A stretch of 64,000 nt of DNA from Sphingomonas hengshuiensis (GCA_003240755.1 QFNF01000007.1:1-64000); one strand, 5' to 3'; counted from the stretch's first letter, positions 8,451 to 18,497 are shown. A program made the numbers and translations. Notes: generated by a model from the sequence alone, not told the origin.

Positions 8451-8480
8451 CGCGCGCCGCGCCACCGGGACAACGCCCCC

Positions 8481-10028
8481 TCACCCCCCGTACCGTGGCA
8501 GGGCGTCGAGCGCCGCCAGAACCCCCCCTGCCTGTTCCCGCAACGCCTGTTGCAGATCCTCGGCCATCCTGTCCCATGTCCGGTACGGCATCGCCATGCG
8601 CGGATTGTTGCCGAGCTTGCCACGGTTGCGGGCAAGGAAATCCCAATAGAGCGCGTTGAACGGACAGGCGTCGGGGCCGACACGCTGCTTCACGTCGTAG
8701 CGGCAGGCCCCGCAATAATCCGACATCCGGTCGATATAGGCGCCCGACGACGCATAGGGTTTCGACCCCAGCAGCCCGCCATCGCCGAACTGGCTCATCC
8801 CCAGCGTATTGGGCAGCTCGACCCATTCATAGGCATCGGCATAGACCTCCAGATACCAGCGATGCACTTGCTGCGGATCGGCACCGATCAGCAGCGCGAA
8901 ATTGCCCGTCACCATCAACCGCTGGATATGATGGGCATAGGCATGGGTCAGCGTCTGCCCGATCGCCTGGGACAGGCAGTGCATGTCGGTCTCGCCGGTC
9001 CAGTAGAAGCCGGGCAGGTCGCGCCGTGCGTTCAGGAAGTTGCGCTCGACATAGGCCGGACCCTCGCGCCAATAGATGCCGCGGACGAACTCGCGCCAGC
9101 CGATGATCTGGCGGATGAAGCCTTCCGCCGCGTTGATCGGCACCCTGCCCGCCGCGAACTCCGCCTCGACCGCGCGGCACAGGTCGAGCGGATCGAGCAG
9201 CCCGGCATTGATGTAGGGGGAAAGGACCGCGTGCCACAGATAGGGCTCGTCGGTCAGCATCGCGTCCTGATTGTCGCCGAATCCGGGCAGCGCATGTGCC
9301 AGGAACGCGCGCTGCTGGCGCAGGGCATCGTCGCGCGTCACGGCGAAGTCGAACCCGTCGAGCGTCCCGGCATGGTCGCCGAACCGCTCGCCCACCAGCG
9401 CGAGCACCGCCTGCGTCACCGCGTCCGGCCCGAACGACAGCGGGCGGGGCATCAACAGGTCGCGCTTCGCCGGCTTGCGGTTGTCCGAATCGAAATTCCA
9501 CTTGCCGCCCGCCGGCCTGTCCCCGTCCATCAGCAGCCCGGTTTCGCGCCGCATCTCGCGATAGAAGAATTCCATGCGCAGCTCGCGCCGGCCATCGGCC
9601 CATCGGCCGAACCGGTCGTGCGAACACAGGAACCGGGTGTCGGGCCGGATCGACACGGGCACGCCAAAGACCGTTTCCCATGCCTCCAGCATCGCCTGCA
9701 CCCGCCATTCGCCGGCTTCGGTGACGACGATCCGGGTCGGGTCGTGGCGCCCGATCGCGCGCGCGATCTCCCCGGTGAAGCTGCCGGCATTGCCGGGATC
9801 GTCCAGCCGGACGTAATCGACGCTCCATCCCTTGTCGGCCAGCGCTGCGGCGTGGTGCCGCATCGCGGCGAACAGGAACGCGATCTTCCTGGGGTGGTGG
9901 CGGACATAGGTCGCCTCCTCGACCACCTCCATCATCAGGATCGTCGTGCATGCCGGGTCGGCCCCGGCCAGCGACGACAGGGCGAACGACAATTGATCGC
10001 CCAGCACCGGGATCAGCACCCGTTCCAT
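8481..10028 (-). CDS. Fe-S bacterial cryptochrome/(6-4) photolyase (CryPro/FeS-BCP)
   Basis: 515 residues. The N-terminal Rossmann-like antenna domain (~1-130) begins [12 protein letters not shown], typical of the prokaryotic (6-4) photolyase group formerly called photolyase-related proteins. The FAD-binding helical domain includes the paired His in [16 protein letters not shown] (H366/H367). Four cysteines that would hold the [4Fe-4S] cluster are at C351 (MHCLSQ), C439 and C442 (YCGACRYD) and C455 (ACPFNALYW). The family repairs (6-4) photoproducts using blue light. Its start is only about 30 bases from the divergent queF start. Family assignment is strong; true photorepair versus photoreceptor function is not decided by sequence. 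Confidence 0.93.
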   Translation of the reverse strand: MERVLIPVLGDQLSFALSSLAGADPACTTILMMEVVEEATYVRHHPRKIAFLFAAMRHHAAALADKGWSVDYVRLDDPGNAGSFTGEIARAIGRHDPTRIVVTEAGEWRVQAMLEAWETVFGVPVSIRPDTRFLCSHDRFGRWADGRRELRMEFFYREMRRETGLLMDGDRPAGGKWNFDSDNRKPAKRDLLMPRPLSFGPDAVTQAVLALVGERFGDHAGTLDGFDFAVTRDDALRQQRAFLAHALPGFGDNQDAMLTDEPYLWHAVLSPYINAGLLDPLDLCRAVEAEFAAGRVPINAAEGFIRQIIGWREFVRGIYWREGPAYVERNFLNARRDLPGFYWTGETDMHCLSQAIGQTLTHAYAHHIQRLMVTGNFALLIGADPQQVHRWYLEVYADAYEWVELPNTLGMSQFGDGGLLGSKPYASSGAYIDRMSDYCGACRYDVKQRVGPDACPFNALYWDFLARNRGKLGNNPRMAMPYRTWDRMAEDLQQALREQAGGVLAALDALPRYGG

Positions 10029-10057
10029 TCGTGCGCCGTCCCTTCTACATGGGGGGC

Positions 10058-10501
10058 ATGGACCCGAAATTCCTTGGCCAGGCCAGCCCGCTTCCCGCCA
10101 CTCCGGAAGCCGCCGAACTCGATTATGTTCCCAACCCCAGGACCTCGCCCTATCTGGTGCGTTTCACCGCGCCTGAATTCACCTCGCTCTGCCCGGTCAC
10201 GGGCCAGCCCGATTTCGCGCATCTGGTGATCGATTACGTGCCGGGCGCGACCATCGTCGAATCCAAGTCGCTGAAACTGTTCCTCGGCAGTTTCCGCAAC
10301 CATGCCGCGTTCCACGAGGATTGCACCGTCGGCATCGCCGAGCGGCTGGTCGCGGAGATGCAGCCGGCGTGGCTGCGCATCGGCGGTTACTGGTATCCGC
10401 GCGGCGGCATTCCGATCGACGTGTTCTGGCAGTCGGGCGAGCCGCCCAGAACGGTGTGGATCCCGGATCAGGGCGTGCCGGGATATCGTGGTCGCGGCTG
10501 A
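10058..10501 (+). CDS. queF: NADPH-dependent 7-cyano-7-deazaguanine reductase
   Basis: 147 residues, the length of unimodular (short) QueF enzymes. The active-site Cys and proton-donor Asp are in [11 protein letters not shown] (C45, D52). The QueF family signature is [15 protein letters not shown]. It reduces preQ0 to preQ1, a step of queuosine tRNA modification. I start at ATG 10058 (MDPKFLGQ), which matches homologues; ATG 10049 is an alternative that adds three residues. Neither has a good ribosome-binding site. It is divergent from the photolyase, with promoters necessarily overlapping the other gene. Confidence 0.95.
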   Translation: MDPKFLGQASPLPATPEAAELDYVPNPRTSPYLVRFTAPEFTSLCPVTGQPDFAHLVIDYVPGATIVESKSLKLFLGSFRNHAAFHEDCTVGIAERLVAEMQPAWLRIGGYWYPRGGIPIDVFWQSGEPPRTVWIPDQGVPGYRGRG

Positions 10502-10606
10502 TCGTCGCAGCCGCGGGGCGGTTCACCACGGGAATCGTGTCGCATCGCACAATCGCTGCAACCATTTATATTGTCGAAATGTTTCTGTTGGTGGACACCG
10601 CTTGTA

Positions 10607-10621
10607 CGAAAGCGGCTTTCG
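10607..10621. promoter_or_regulatory. 15-base perfect palindrome upstream of the glycosyltransferase gene
   Basis: CGAAAGC-G-GCTTTCG is a perfect inverted repeat ending 21 nt before the glycosyltransferase start, just ahead of its AGAGGA ribosome-binding site. The upstream 50 bases are AT-rich for this genome. It could be an operator for the glycosyltransferase-GH130 unit. No regulator is adjacent. Confidence 0.35.
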
Positions 10622-10642
10622 CAACGCCACAGAGGAACGCAG

Positions 10643-12910
10643 ATGGACCGGACGGTCGCCCTGGAGTCGCTTGATCGCATCGCGCTGATCGGTAATTTCC
10701 TGCCGCGAAAATGCGGGCTCGCGACCTTTACCACCGACACGTTCAATGCGCTGCGCGATCGCTATCCCGACCTTGCCGTCGACGTGTACGCCATGGACGA
10801 CCGGCCTGGCGCCTATGCCTATCCGCCGGAAGTCACCCATGCGATCGCGCAGGACGATCGCGTCGCCTATCTCGACGCCGCCCGCCGGATCGAGGCGAGC
10901 GGCGCGCAGGCGGTGTGGGTGCAGCATGAATATGGCATCTATGGCGGATCGGCGGGCGAACATATCGTGGCGTTGCTCGACCGGGTGAACGTGCCCGTCG
11001 TCATCACGCTGCACACCATCCTCGAACACCCCAATGCCGACGAACGCCGCGTGCTCGAAGCGCTGCTGCGCCGCGCCGCGAAGGTGATCGTGATGGCCGA
11101 CAAGGGCCGCGAGATCCTGATGCGGGTGCATGGCACCGACGCGCGCAAGGTCGTGACGATCCCGCACGGCGTCCATGATCGCCCCTTCGTCGAACCGGGA
11201 TCGATGAAGGCCCGCTTCGGCTGGACCGGTCGCCCGGTCGTGCTGACCTTCGGCCTGCTCGCCCCGAACAAGGGGATCGAGACGATGATCGAGGCGATGC
11301 CGACGGTCGTCGCGGCGCACCCGGACGTGCTGTACGTCGTGCTGGGCGCGACCCATCCGCATCTGGTGGCGCATGAGGGCGAGGCGTATCGCGACCGGCT
11401 CAAGGCGCAGGCCGCCGAACTGGGCGTCGCCGACAATGTGTGCTTCCTCGACAATTTCGTCGAACAGGACGAATTGCTCGACTATCTCCAGGCCGCCGAC
11501 CTGTACGTCACCCCGTACAGCAACCCGGCGCAGATCACCTCGGGCACGCTGTCCTATGCGGTGGGCGTGGGCAAGGTCGTCGTATCGACCCCCTATGTCC
11601 ATGCGACCGAAATCCTCGCCGACGACCATGGCGTGATCGTCGATTTCGGCGACGCCGCCGCCTTCGCGCGCGAGATCGTCGACCTGCTCGATGATGACGC
11701 ACGTCGCGACGCGCTGGCATCGCGTGCCTATGCACGCGGCCGGACAATGCTGTTCCCCTGTCTCGCGCAGGCCGCGATGTCCGAGATCGGCCAGGCCGTC
11801 GCCGCCCGCCCACGCCGGGTGCGGCCCAGCGCCGACCTGACCGCGCTCGAACCCGATTTCGCCGCCGTCGAACGGATGAGCGACGCGACCGGCATGTTGC
11901 AGCATTCGATCTATTCGGTTCCCGACCGGCGGCATGGCTATTGCATCGACGACAATGCCCGTGCGCTGATCCTGATGTCGCAGATCGAGCATCTCGATCC
12001 GGTCCTGCGCGACAAGTGGACGACGATCTACGCCTCGTTCCTGCAATATGCGTGGAATCCCGATCGCCGGCGCTTCCGCAACTTCATGAACTTCGACCGG
12101 ACGTGGTGCGAGGATGAAGGGTCGGAGGATTCGAACGGCCGCACGCTATGGGCGCTCGCCATCACCGCCCGCGATGCGCAGGCGCGCAAGCATCGCGACT
12201 GGGCGATGTCGCTGTACGAACAGACCGCCTCGATCGCGCTCGACCTCGGCAGCCCGCGGGCGCGCGCCTTCGCCATGCTCGGCGCGGTGGCGATGCTCGA
12301 CGTCAATCCGGGCCATGCGCTGTCGACCGAGATCGCGACGCGGTTCGGCGACGAGCTGGCGACCCTGCTCGATTCCGCGCGGCGTCCCGAATGGCGCTGG
12401 TTCGAAATCGTGCTGGCCTATGACAATGCCCGCCTGCCCGAAGCGATGATCCGCGCGGGCAAGGCGTTGCGGCGCGCCGATTTGCTGCAGGTCGGGCTCG
12501 ATACGCTCGACTGGATCGTCAGCCGCCAGACCTCGCCCGAGGGCCGCTTCCGCGCCGTCGGCACCGAAAGCTTCGGCCGCCCCTATGCCGAACCGCTGCC
12601 CTTCGACCAGCAGCCGCTGGAGGCGCAGGCAACGGTGGAGGCCTGTGCCGCCGCATGGGAAGCCACCGGCGACGTCCGCTGGCGTGACGAGGCGGTCAAG
12701 GCCTATAACTGGTATCTCGGCGCCAACGACCTCGACCTGCCGCTGGCGACGGTCGGCGACGGCGGCTGTTTCGACGGGCTGATGCCGACCGGACTGAACC
12801 GCAACCAGGGGGCGGAATCGATTCTCGCGCTGCAATTGGCGTCCTGTGCCATTTCCACCCTTTCAAAGGGACGCGCATCCGTGGCAGACCCGCGCCGCGC
12901 CGTGGCCTGA
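10643..12910 (+). CDS. Two-domain GT4-type glycosyltransferase with C-terminal helical (six-hairpin-like) domain
   Basis: 755 residues. Residues ~1-400 form a GT-B glycosyltransferase. The first half holds FLPRKCGLATFTTD and the donor half LLAPNKGIETMIEAMP and YSNPAQITSGTLSYAVGVGK. Residues ~405-755 are a separate all-helical domain with HGYCIDDNARALILMSQ, DSNGRTLWAL and DGLMPTGLNRNQGAES, resembling (alpha/alpha)6 glycoside-processing folds. It probably transfers a hexose (mannose is plausible) and the tail may hold the acceptor glycan. Start ATG 10643 has AGAGGA 7 nt upstream. A GH130 enzyme follows after 37 nt. No signal peptide, so it acts in the cytoplasm. Donor and acceptor are unknown. 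Confidence 0.85.
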   Translation: MDRTVALESLDRIALIGNFLPRKCGLATFTTDTFNALRDRYPDLAVDVYAMDDRPGAYAYPPEVTHAIAQDDRVAYLDAARRIEASGAQAVWVQHEYGIYGGSAGEHIVALLDRVNVPVVITLHTILEHPNADERRVLEALLRRAAKVIVMADKGREILMRVHGTDARKVVTIPHGVHDRPFVEPGSMKARFGWTGRPVVLTFGLLAPNKGIETMIEAMPTVVAAHPDVLYVVLGATHPHLVAHEGEAYRDRLKAQAAELGVADNVCFLDNFVEQDELLDYLQAADLYVTPYSNPAQITSGTLSYAVGVGKVVVSTPYVHATEILADDHGVIVDFGDAAAFAREIVDLLDDDARRDALASRAYARGRTMLFPCLAQAAMSEIGQAVAARPRRVRPSADLTALEPDFAAVERMSDATGMLQHSIYSVPDRRHGYCIDDNARALILMSQIEHLDPVLRDKWTTIYASFLQYAWNPDRRRFRNFMNFDRTWCEDEGSEDSNGRTLWALAITARDAQARKHRDWAMSLYEQTASIALDLGSPRARAFAMLGAVAMLDVNPGHALSTEIATRFGDELATLLDSARRPEWRWFEIVLAYDNARLPEAMIRAGKALRRADLLQVGLDTLDWIVSRQTSPEGRFRAVGTESFGRPYAEPLPFDQQPLEAQATVEACAAAWEATGDVRWRDEAVKAYNWYLGANDLDLPLATVGDGGCFDGLMPTGLNRNQGAESILALQLASCAISTLSKGRASVADPRRAVA

Positions 12911-12947
12911 CCGGCCACGGCATCTGCCGGGACTATTGGACGCGCGC

Positions 12948-14228
12948 ATGCTGGATATCTACAACCACCCCTTGCGGCTGTACGCCGATCCGTCGCGCGT
13001 GGTGGTGCGGCCGTTTCACATCGCATGGCAGCGCAACGGTTCGGCTCCCAGCCGGACCGAACGGCTGGTGGGCGAGGTGCTGGCCATGTCGCCGGCCGAA
13101 ACCCGTGCCCAGCTCGACACCGTGCTCAAGGATTTCGAGGCGCGCCACTGGCAGACCCGCCGCGTGTTCATGACCCGCTATGACGAGATCGAGGCGGTGC
13201 TCGGCCTGAACGGTGCCGAGATCGGCGATGAGAAGCGCCAGTTGATCGGCGCCTATTTCTGCCACGAATACAGCTATGCCGCCGCCGCGCTGATGAACCC
13301 CAGCGCGGTGCCGCATTTCGATCAGACCGGCATGCCCGACGGGTCCTTGCGCATCCTGATGTCGCTGCGCGCGGTCGGCGAGGGCCATATTTCGTCCGTC
13401 GCGTTCCGCGAAGGCATCATCACCGACGAAAACGAACTGGTGCTGGCCCCCGAGCCGCCCTTCGCCACCGCCGCCGATGCGATCGGCGAGGAGGACGAGG
13501 CGCCCGAGGGCGAAGTCACCGTGTTCCGCCATCGCGATTCGACCCTGTCGGGCACCGTGATCTTCCCGATCACCGAGGCCCAGTCGAAGGGGCTGGAGGA
13601 CATGCGCCTCGTCCACTTCGTCCATGACGACGGCACGCCCGAATGGCTCGGCACCTACACCGCCTATAACGGGTCGATGATCCAGTCGGAACTGCTGCGC
13701 ACCCGCGACTTCCGCGCGTTCGACCTCGTGCCGATGACCGGCAGCGCGGCGCGCAACAAGGGCATGGGGCTGTTCCCGCGCAAGGTGAACGGCCGGTACA
13801 TGATGATCGGCCGGCAGGATGGCGAGAACCTGTTCCTGATCCAGTCCGACACGCTGACCCATTGGGACGAGGGGCAGTTGCTGCTGAAACCCGTCTATCC
13901 ATGGGAACTGGTCCAGATCGGCAATTGCGGTCCGCCGATCGAGATCGACCAGGGCTGGCTGCTGCTGACCCACGGCGTCGGGGCGATGCGCAAATACGCG
14001 ATCGGCGCGGTGCTGCTCGACAAGGACGATCCGTCGCAGGTGATCGGCCGCACCCGCGAACCGATCCTCGCGGCGGCGAACGAGGACCGCGAGGGCTATG
14101 TCCCCAATGTCGTCTATTCGTGCGGCGCGCTGCGCCATGGCGACCGGATCTTCATTCCCTATGGCGTGGCCGACAGCTCGGTCGCCTTCGCGTTCGTGAC
14201 GATCGAGGCGCTGCTCGCGGCGATGTGA
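12948..14228 (+). CDS. Glycoside hydrolase family 130 (beta-mannoside phosphorylase-type) protein
   Basis: 426 residues. The family catalytic Asp motif appears as KGLEDMRLVHF (E217-D218), followed by YNGS, NKGMGLFPRK and LLLTHGVGAMRKY. The His in LTHGV lies where GH130 phosphorylases bind phosphate, which favours phosphorolysis over hydrolysis. GH130 enzymes act on beta-1,2- or beta-1,4-mannosides. An N-terminal region of about 200 residues precedes the propeller core. No signal peptide, so it is cytoplasmic. I start at ATG 12948 (MLDIYNHPLRLY); an in-frame extension to 12846 overlaps the previous gene. Cotranscription with the glycosyltransferase suggests synthesis and breakdown of the same glycan. 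Confidence 0.87.
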   Translation: MLDIYNHPLRLYADPSRVVVRPFHIAWQRNGSAPSRTERLVGEVLAMSPAETRAQLDTVLKDFEARHWQTRRVFMTRYDEIEAVLGLNGAEIGDEKRQLIGAYFCHEYSYAAAALMNPSAVPHFDQTGMPDGSLRILMSLRAVGEGHISSVAFREGIITDENELVLAPEPPFATAADAIGEEDEAPEGEVTVFRHRDSTLSGTVIFPITEAQSKGLEDMRLVHFVHDDGTPEWLGTYTAYNGSMIQSELLRTRDFRAFDLVPMTGSAARNKGMGLFPRKVNGRYMMIGRQDGENLFLIQSDTLTHWDEGQLLLKPVYPWELVQIGNCGPPIEIDQGWLLLTHGVGAMRKYAIGAVLLDKDDPSQVIGRTREPILAAANEDREGYVPNVVYSCGALRHGDRIFIPYGVADSSVAFAFVTIEALLAAM

Positions 14229-14258
14229 CGGGGGAGCGCGGCCGCCGCCGCCGCCCCG

Positions 14259-15185
14259 CTACAACCGGTGCAACGCCTGCGTCGCGCTGCCCAGCACCGC
14301 CGCCCGCGCGCGCAGGCTGGCGACGAGGAACTCGGTCTGCGCGTGCAGGAACCGTCGCGGCGTGGTGCCCAGCACCGCATGCGCGTCGCGCAGGAAATGC
14401 GACGCGCTGACATAGCCCGGATCGATGTTCGAATAATCGATCCCGCCCTCCGCTTCGATCAGCGGCACCAGCGAGCGCAGGAAGCGCGAACGGATCAGCA
14501 GCGTCTTGGGCACGAAGCCGAAATGGCGCCTGCACAGCCGCCGCAGCCGTTCGGGTGACATGCCCCAGGCTTGCGCCGCTGCGGCGATCGTGTCGGGCGT
14601 ATCGTCGGTCACGAGCCGCGCCACCGCCCGGATCCGGTCCTCGTCCGCGTGGCGCGGCCCCATCTCCCGCAGCAGGAACGCGTCGAGCGCCGGCTTCACC
14701 CCGTGCTCGTCGCGCACCGCCGACAGCACCGCCACCAGCCGCTGCGCAAGGCCCGGCGCCGCGCTGTCGAGCGGCACGATCCGGTCGGCATAACGGTCCG
14801 CTCCGCCGGCAAGGAAGCGCGACCAGCCCAGCGCGCTGATCCCGAAACCGATCATCACCCCGCCATGGGTGACGGTATGGATCGCATGGCTGCTCGGCCC
14901 GAACAGGCTGGCCTGTGGCAGGGGATCGCACCGGAACCGGCCGATCGATACCGCGATCGGTCCGGCGCCCAGAGTCACCCGGACATTGGCGGTGCCCGGC
15001 AGGAACCAGTTCTCCATGCCCATCGCCGCCGGTCCGCTGGCGGCATAGAGGTGATAGCCGGTGACATAGTCGCCCAGCGCCGCGTCCGGCCGGTCATAGC
15101 GGATCGCCATGCCCGGCGGCATCGCGAACAGCGTGCGGGCAATGCCGGGCGTCTCCGTCCCGCCGGTTACATGCTCGATCGCCAC
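14259..15185 (-). CDS. AraC-family transcriptional regulator
   Basis: 308 residues. The C-terminal ~110 residues carry two helix-turn-helix units (WGMSPERLRRLCRRHFGFVPKTLLIRSR, then GYVSASHFLRDAHAVLGTTPRRF) of the AraC/XylS type. The N-terminal half is a beta-rich sensing domain similar to that of regulators with a DUF6597-like domain (YVTGYHLYAAS, GPSSHAIHTVTHGG). It begins 6 nt after the HerA-like ATPase stop, so both are likely in one transcript. The ligand and targets are unknown. It converges with the GH130 gene but there is no evidence that it regulates it. Confidence 0.88.
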   Translation of the reverse strand: MAIEHVTGGTETPGIARTLFAMPPGMAIRYDRPDAALGDYVTGYHLYAASGPAAMGMENWFLPGTANVRVTLGAGPIAVSIGRFRCDPLPQASLFGPSSHAIHTVTHGGVMIGFGISALGWSRFLAGGADRYADRIVPLDSAAPGLAQRLVAVLSAVRDEHGVKPALDAFLLREMGPRHADEDRIRAVARLVTDDTPDTIAAAAQAWGMSPERLRRLCRRHFGFVPKTLLIRSRFLRSLVPLIEAEGGIDYSNIDPGYVSASHFLRDAHAVLGTTPRRFLHAQTEFLVASLRARAAVLGSATQALHRL

Positions 15186-15191
15186 GCTGCC

Positions 15192-16859
15192 CTATCCGCG
15201 AAACAGCCCGCCCAGCACGCCGCGCAGCAGCCCGCCGACGATCCCGCCGCTCTTCGCCCGGCCGCCGCGCGTCGTGCCGAACACCTGCTTGCCGATTTCG
15301 TTGACCACGATCCGCCCGACCGCCGACCCGGCCGATCGCGTGGCCGACTGGGTGGCGCGGTTCCACGGGTCGTTCGCCGCCGCGCGTTCGGCGGCGCGCG
15401 CCGCCCGCTCCGCCTCGCGCGCCTCGCGGTCGGCGGCGCGCTGCGCCGCGATCCGCTCGCGCTCCGCTTCCTTGGCGGCACGCGCATCCTCCTTCGCCCG
15501 CAGCGCGGCGTCCCGGTCGGCGGCGACCTGCGCCTTGGCGGCGGCGGCGGCGGCGGCGGCTTCCTCCGCCTTGGCGCCCAGCAGCTCGGCGGCCGATTCG
15601 CGGTCGATCGCGGTGTCGTACCGGTCGCCGATCGCATCGGTCCGGATCAGCACGCCGCGTTCGACCGGCGTGACCGGGCCGACCCGCGACCGTGGCGGGC
15701 GGATCAGCGTGCGTTCGACCGGGCTCGGCGATCCGTCGGCCTGCAATACCGATACCAGCGCCTCGCCGGTCTTCAGTTCGGTGATCGCCTGCGCGACGTC
15801 GAGCCTGGGATTGGGGCGGAACGTCTCGGCCGCCGCCTTGATCGCGCGTGCTTCCTTGGGCGTGAAGGCGCGCAGCGCGTGCTGCACCCGGTTGCCCAGT
15901 TGCCCGGCGATCGCATCGGGGATGTCGATCGGGTTCTGCGTCACGAAATAGATGCCGACCCCCTTGGACCGGATCAGCCGCACGACCTGTTCGACCTTGT
16001 CGACCAGCGCGGGCGGCGCATCGTCGAACAGCAGGTGCGCCTCGTCGAAGAAGAAGACGAGCTTCGGTTTGTCGGGATCGCCGACCTCGGGCAGCGTCTC
16101 GAACAGTTCGGACAGCAGCCACAACAGGAAGGTGGCGTAGAGCCGCGGCGACGCCATCAGCTTGTCGGCGGCCAGCACCGACACGATGCCGCGCCCGTCA
16201 TCGGCCACCTTCATGAAATCGGCAAGGTCGAGCGCCGGCTCGCCGAAGAAGCGGTCGCCGCCCTGTCCGCGCAATTGCAGCAGCGCGCGCTGGATCGCGC
16301 CGACCGATTGCCTGCCGACATTGCCATAGCGGGTGGTCAGTTCGTCGGCGCGCTCGGCACAATGCGCCAGCATCGCCTGCAGGTCGTCGAGGTCGAGCAG
16401 CAGCAGCCCGTCCTCGTCGGCGACGTGGAAGGCGATGTTCAGCACCCCTTCCTGCACGTCGTTCAGATTGAGCATCCGCGCCAGCAGCAACGGCCCCATT
16501 TCGGAAACGGTCGCGCGGATCGGATGCCCCACCTCGCCGAACAGGTCCCAGAACACGACCGGGGTGTCGCGATATTGCCAGTCGCGGTCGCCGATCGCCG
16601 CGGCCCGTTCGGCAAAGGCGGCGTGCGGCTTGGCGGTGGCGCTGCCCGCCATGGCGATGCCCGACAGGTCGCCCTTCACGTCCGCCACGAACACCGGCAC
16701 CCCGGCGGTCGAGAAATTCTCGGCCAGCCCCTGCAACGTCACCGTCTTGCCGGTGCCGGTGGCGCCCGCGATCAGCCCGTGGCGATTGGCACGCCTGAGC
16801 ACCAGCGACTGGCGGATGCCGTCTGCGGTGGCGCCGATAAAGAGTTCGGTGTCGGTCAT
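15192..16859 (-). CDS. HerA-like helicase/ATPase, DUF853 family
   Basis: 555 residues. The Walker A is GATGTGKT (~35-42) and the Walker B is LVFFFDEAH (~265-273), within the DUF853/HerA-HP0495-type ATPase core (to ~415). Next come [13 protein letters not shown] and [14 protein letters not shown], typical of this family. The last 140 residues hold an Ala/Glu/Arg-rich coiled coil (~425-495) and a basic Gly-rich tail. Such proteins are predicted hexameric DNA pumps of unknown role. Start ATG 16859 (MTDTELFIG); the upstream in-frame ATG adds seven residues. It is upstream of and nearly touching the AraC gene. Confidence 0.9.
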   Translation of the reverse strand: MTDTELFIGATADGIRQSLVLRRANRHGLIAGATGTGKTVTLQGLAENFSTAGVPVFVADVKGDLSGIAMAGSATAKPHAAFAERAAAIGDRDWQYRDTPVVFWDLFGEVGHPIRATVSEMGPLLLARMLNLNDVQEGVLNIAFHVADEDGLLLLDLDDLQAMLAHCAERADELTTRYGNVGRQSVGAIQRALLQLRGQGGDRFFGEPALDLADFMKVADDGRGIVSVLAADKLMASPRLYATFLLWLLSELFETLPEVGDPDKPKLVFFFDEAHLLFDDAPPALVDKVEQVVRLIRSKGVGIYFVTQNPIDIPDAIAGQLGNRVQHALRAFTPKEARAIKAAAETFRPNPRLDVAQAITELKTGEALVSVLQADGSPSPVERTLIRPPRSRVGPVTPVERGVLIRTDAIGDRYDTAIDRESAAELLGAKAEEAAAAAAAAKAQVAADRDAALRAKEDARAAKEAERERIAAQRAADREAREAERAARAAERAAANDPWNRATQSATRSAGSAVGRIVVNEIGKQVFGTTRGGRAKSGGIVGGLLRGVLGGLFRG

Positions 16860-16928
16860 GGCCTGTCCCAGATGCTGCACGGGATATGGACCGGGATCGC
16901 GCCGTGGGCAAATCGCACCACGTCCACG

Positions 16929-16959
16929 AAAAAGGGGCGGTGGAAGAATCCACCGCCCC
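16929..16959 (-). terminator. Intrinsic terminator of degP
   Basis: On the minus strand an 11-bp perfect stem (GGGGCGGTGGA / TCCACCGCCCC, loop of 4) is followed directly by TTTTT (16929-16933). This is a classic Rho-independent terminator just past the degP stop codon. Confidence 0.9.
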
Positions 16960-16967
16960 GCTTGCCG

Positions 16968-18497
16968 TCAGTTGCGGTCGTCGATGCTGATCGGCACGAA
17001 CCGCGCGATGTTCTGCGGCGGCTGCTGGGCATAGAGCAACACGCGCTTGCTGCCGGAGGCACGGGCCTGCTGGATGATGCGGGTCACATCGGCCTCCGAC
17101 GTCACCGGCTGCTGGTTGATCGTCCGGATCACGACGCCGCGCTTCACGCCCTTGGCCGCCGCATCGCTGTTGGGATCGACATCGGCGACCACGACGCCGC
17201 GCACCGCCGCATCGACGCCCAGCGACCGGGCGATCGCCGGGGTCAGCGGCTGGACGATCATGCCCGCCGTCGCGGCGAGGTTTTCCGACGACCGCGGCGT
17301 CTGCGGCCGTGCTTCGGGATCGAAGCGTTCGTCCTGCGACGCGATCTGCTCCTCGCTCGGGCGAGTGCCCAGCGTCACCGGGATCTGCTGGCGACGGCCG
17401 CTGCGCAGCACGTCCAGCGTCACCCGGCTGCCCGGACGTTCGCGCCCGACCAGATAGGTCAGCGACTGCTGCGCGGTGATTTCCTTGCCGTTGATCGACA
17501 GCACCACGTCGCCCGCACGGACGCCGGCCCGCGCCGCCGGCTCGTTCGGCGTCACCGACGCGACCAGCGCGCCGCGATCCTTGGCGATGCCCAGCGCCTG
17601 CGCGATGTCCTCGGTCACGTCCTGCGGCATGAGGCCCAGATAGCCACGCTCGACCGACGCACCCTTCATCAGCGTGTCGACGATCGGCTTGGCCTGTTCG
17701 GCGGGGATCGCGAAACCGATGCCGATGCTGCCGCCGGTCGGCGACAGGATCTGCGAATTGATGCCGATGACGTTGCCCTGCATGTCGAACATCGGGCCAC
17801 CGGAATTGCCGCGGTTGATCGCGGCATCGGTCTGGATGAAGCGGTCATACGGCCCCTGGCCGACGCGATTCAGCGCAGAGATGATACCCGCCGTCACCGT
17901 GCCCGACTGCCCCAGCGGGTTGCCGATCGTCACCACCCAGTCGCCGACCCGCGCCTGCCGCGAATCGCCGAAGCGCACGAACGGAAAGTTCGCGCCGTCG
18001 ATCTTGAGCACCGCAAGGTCGGACAGCGCGTCGCGCCCGATCAGCCGCGCCTTGTATTCCTTCTGGTCGGCCAGCGTCACGGTGATCGATTCGACCGTCG
18101 CGCCTTCCGCCCCCGCCGACACGACGTGGTTGTTGGTGACGATATAGCCGTCGTTGGAAATCAGGAACCCCGATCCCAGCGACTGCGCCTCCTGCGTGCG
18201 CGGTGCCGCGCCGCCGCCGCCGCGACCGCCGAAGAACTGTTCGAACGGCGTGCCGGAGAACGGGTTGGCCTGCTGCTGCACGGTGATGCGCTGCGTGGTG
18301 GAAATGTTGACGACCGCCGGTGACAGGCGCGTCACCATGTCGGCAAAGCTCATCGGCGCCCCCGCGCGCGGCGCGGCGGTGGCGTTGATCGCGCCCGGCT
18401 CGTTCTGTGCGGTCTGTGCATCCGACGGGTTGAGCGTCAGCGTGGCGGCAGCACCGCCCAGCAAGAGTGCGGAAGTAATGGCGTAGGCATAACGCAC
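16968..18497 (-). CDS. degP: Periplasmic Do-family serine protease/chaperone
   Basis: 509 residues. The signal peptide is at ~1-27 (cleavage after SDA). The trypsin-like domain has H124 (TNNHVV), D160 (ALSDLAVLKID) and S232 (NRGNSGGP), and two PDZ domains follow at ~275-360 and ~405-495. A Gly-rich LA-loop (FFGGRGGGG) precedes the catalytic domain. The enzyme degrades or refolds damaged envelope proteins. It lies directly downstream of hflKC in the same direction with its own 93-nt upstream region containing a short CCCC-GAA-GGGG hairpin. It ends at a strong terminator. Whether it is DegP, DegQ or MucD by function cannot be told. Confidence 0.95.
   Translation of the reverse strand: MRYAYAITSALLLGGAAATLTLNPSDAQTAQNEPGAINATAAPRAGAPMSFADMVTRLSPAVVNISTTQRITVQQQANPFSGTPFEQFFGGRGGGGAAPRTQEAQSLGSGFLISNDGYIVTNNHVVSAGAEGATVESITVTLADQKEYKARLIGRDALSDLAVLKIDGANFPFVRFGDSRQARVGDWVVTIGNPLGQSGTVTAGIISALNRVGQGPYDRFIQTDAAINRGNSGGPMFDMQGNVIGINSQILSPTGGSIGIGFAIPAEQAKPIVDTLMKGASVERGYLGLMPQDVTEDIAQALGIAKDRGALVASVTPNEPAARAGVRAGDVVLSINGKEITAQQSLTYLVGRERPGSRVTLDVLRSGRRQQIPVTLGTRPSEEQIASQDERFDPEARPQTPRSSENLAATAGMIVQPLTPAIARSLGVDAAVRGVVVADVDPNSDAAAKGVKRGVVIRTINQQPVTSEADVTRIIQQARASGSKRVLLYAQQPPQNIARFVPISIDDRN

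Noticed and set aside
14571..18323. 1250-residue open frame on the plus strand
   Set aside because: It lies antisense to the AraC, HerA-like and degP genes. Its composition is Arg/His/Gln/Pro-rich without domains, as expected from third-codon-position bias in a high-GC genome.
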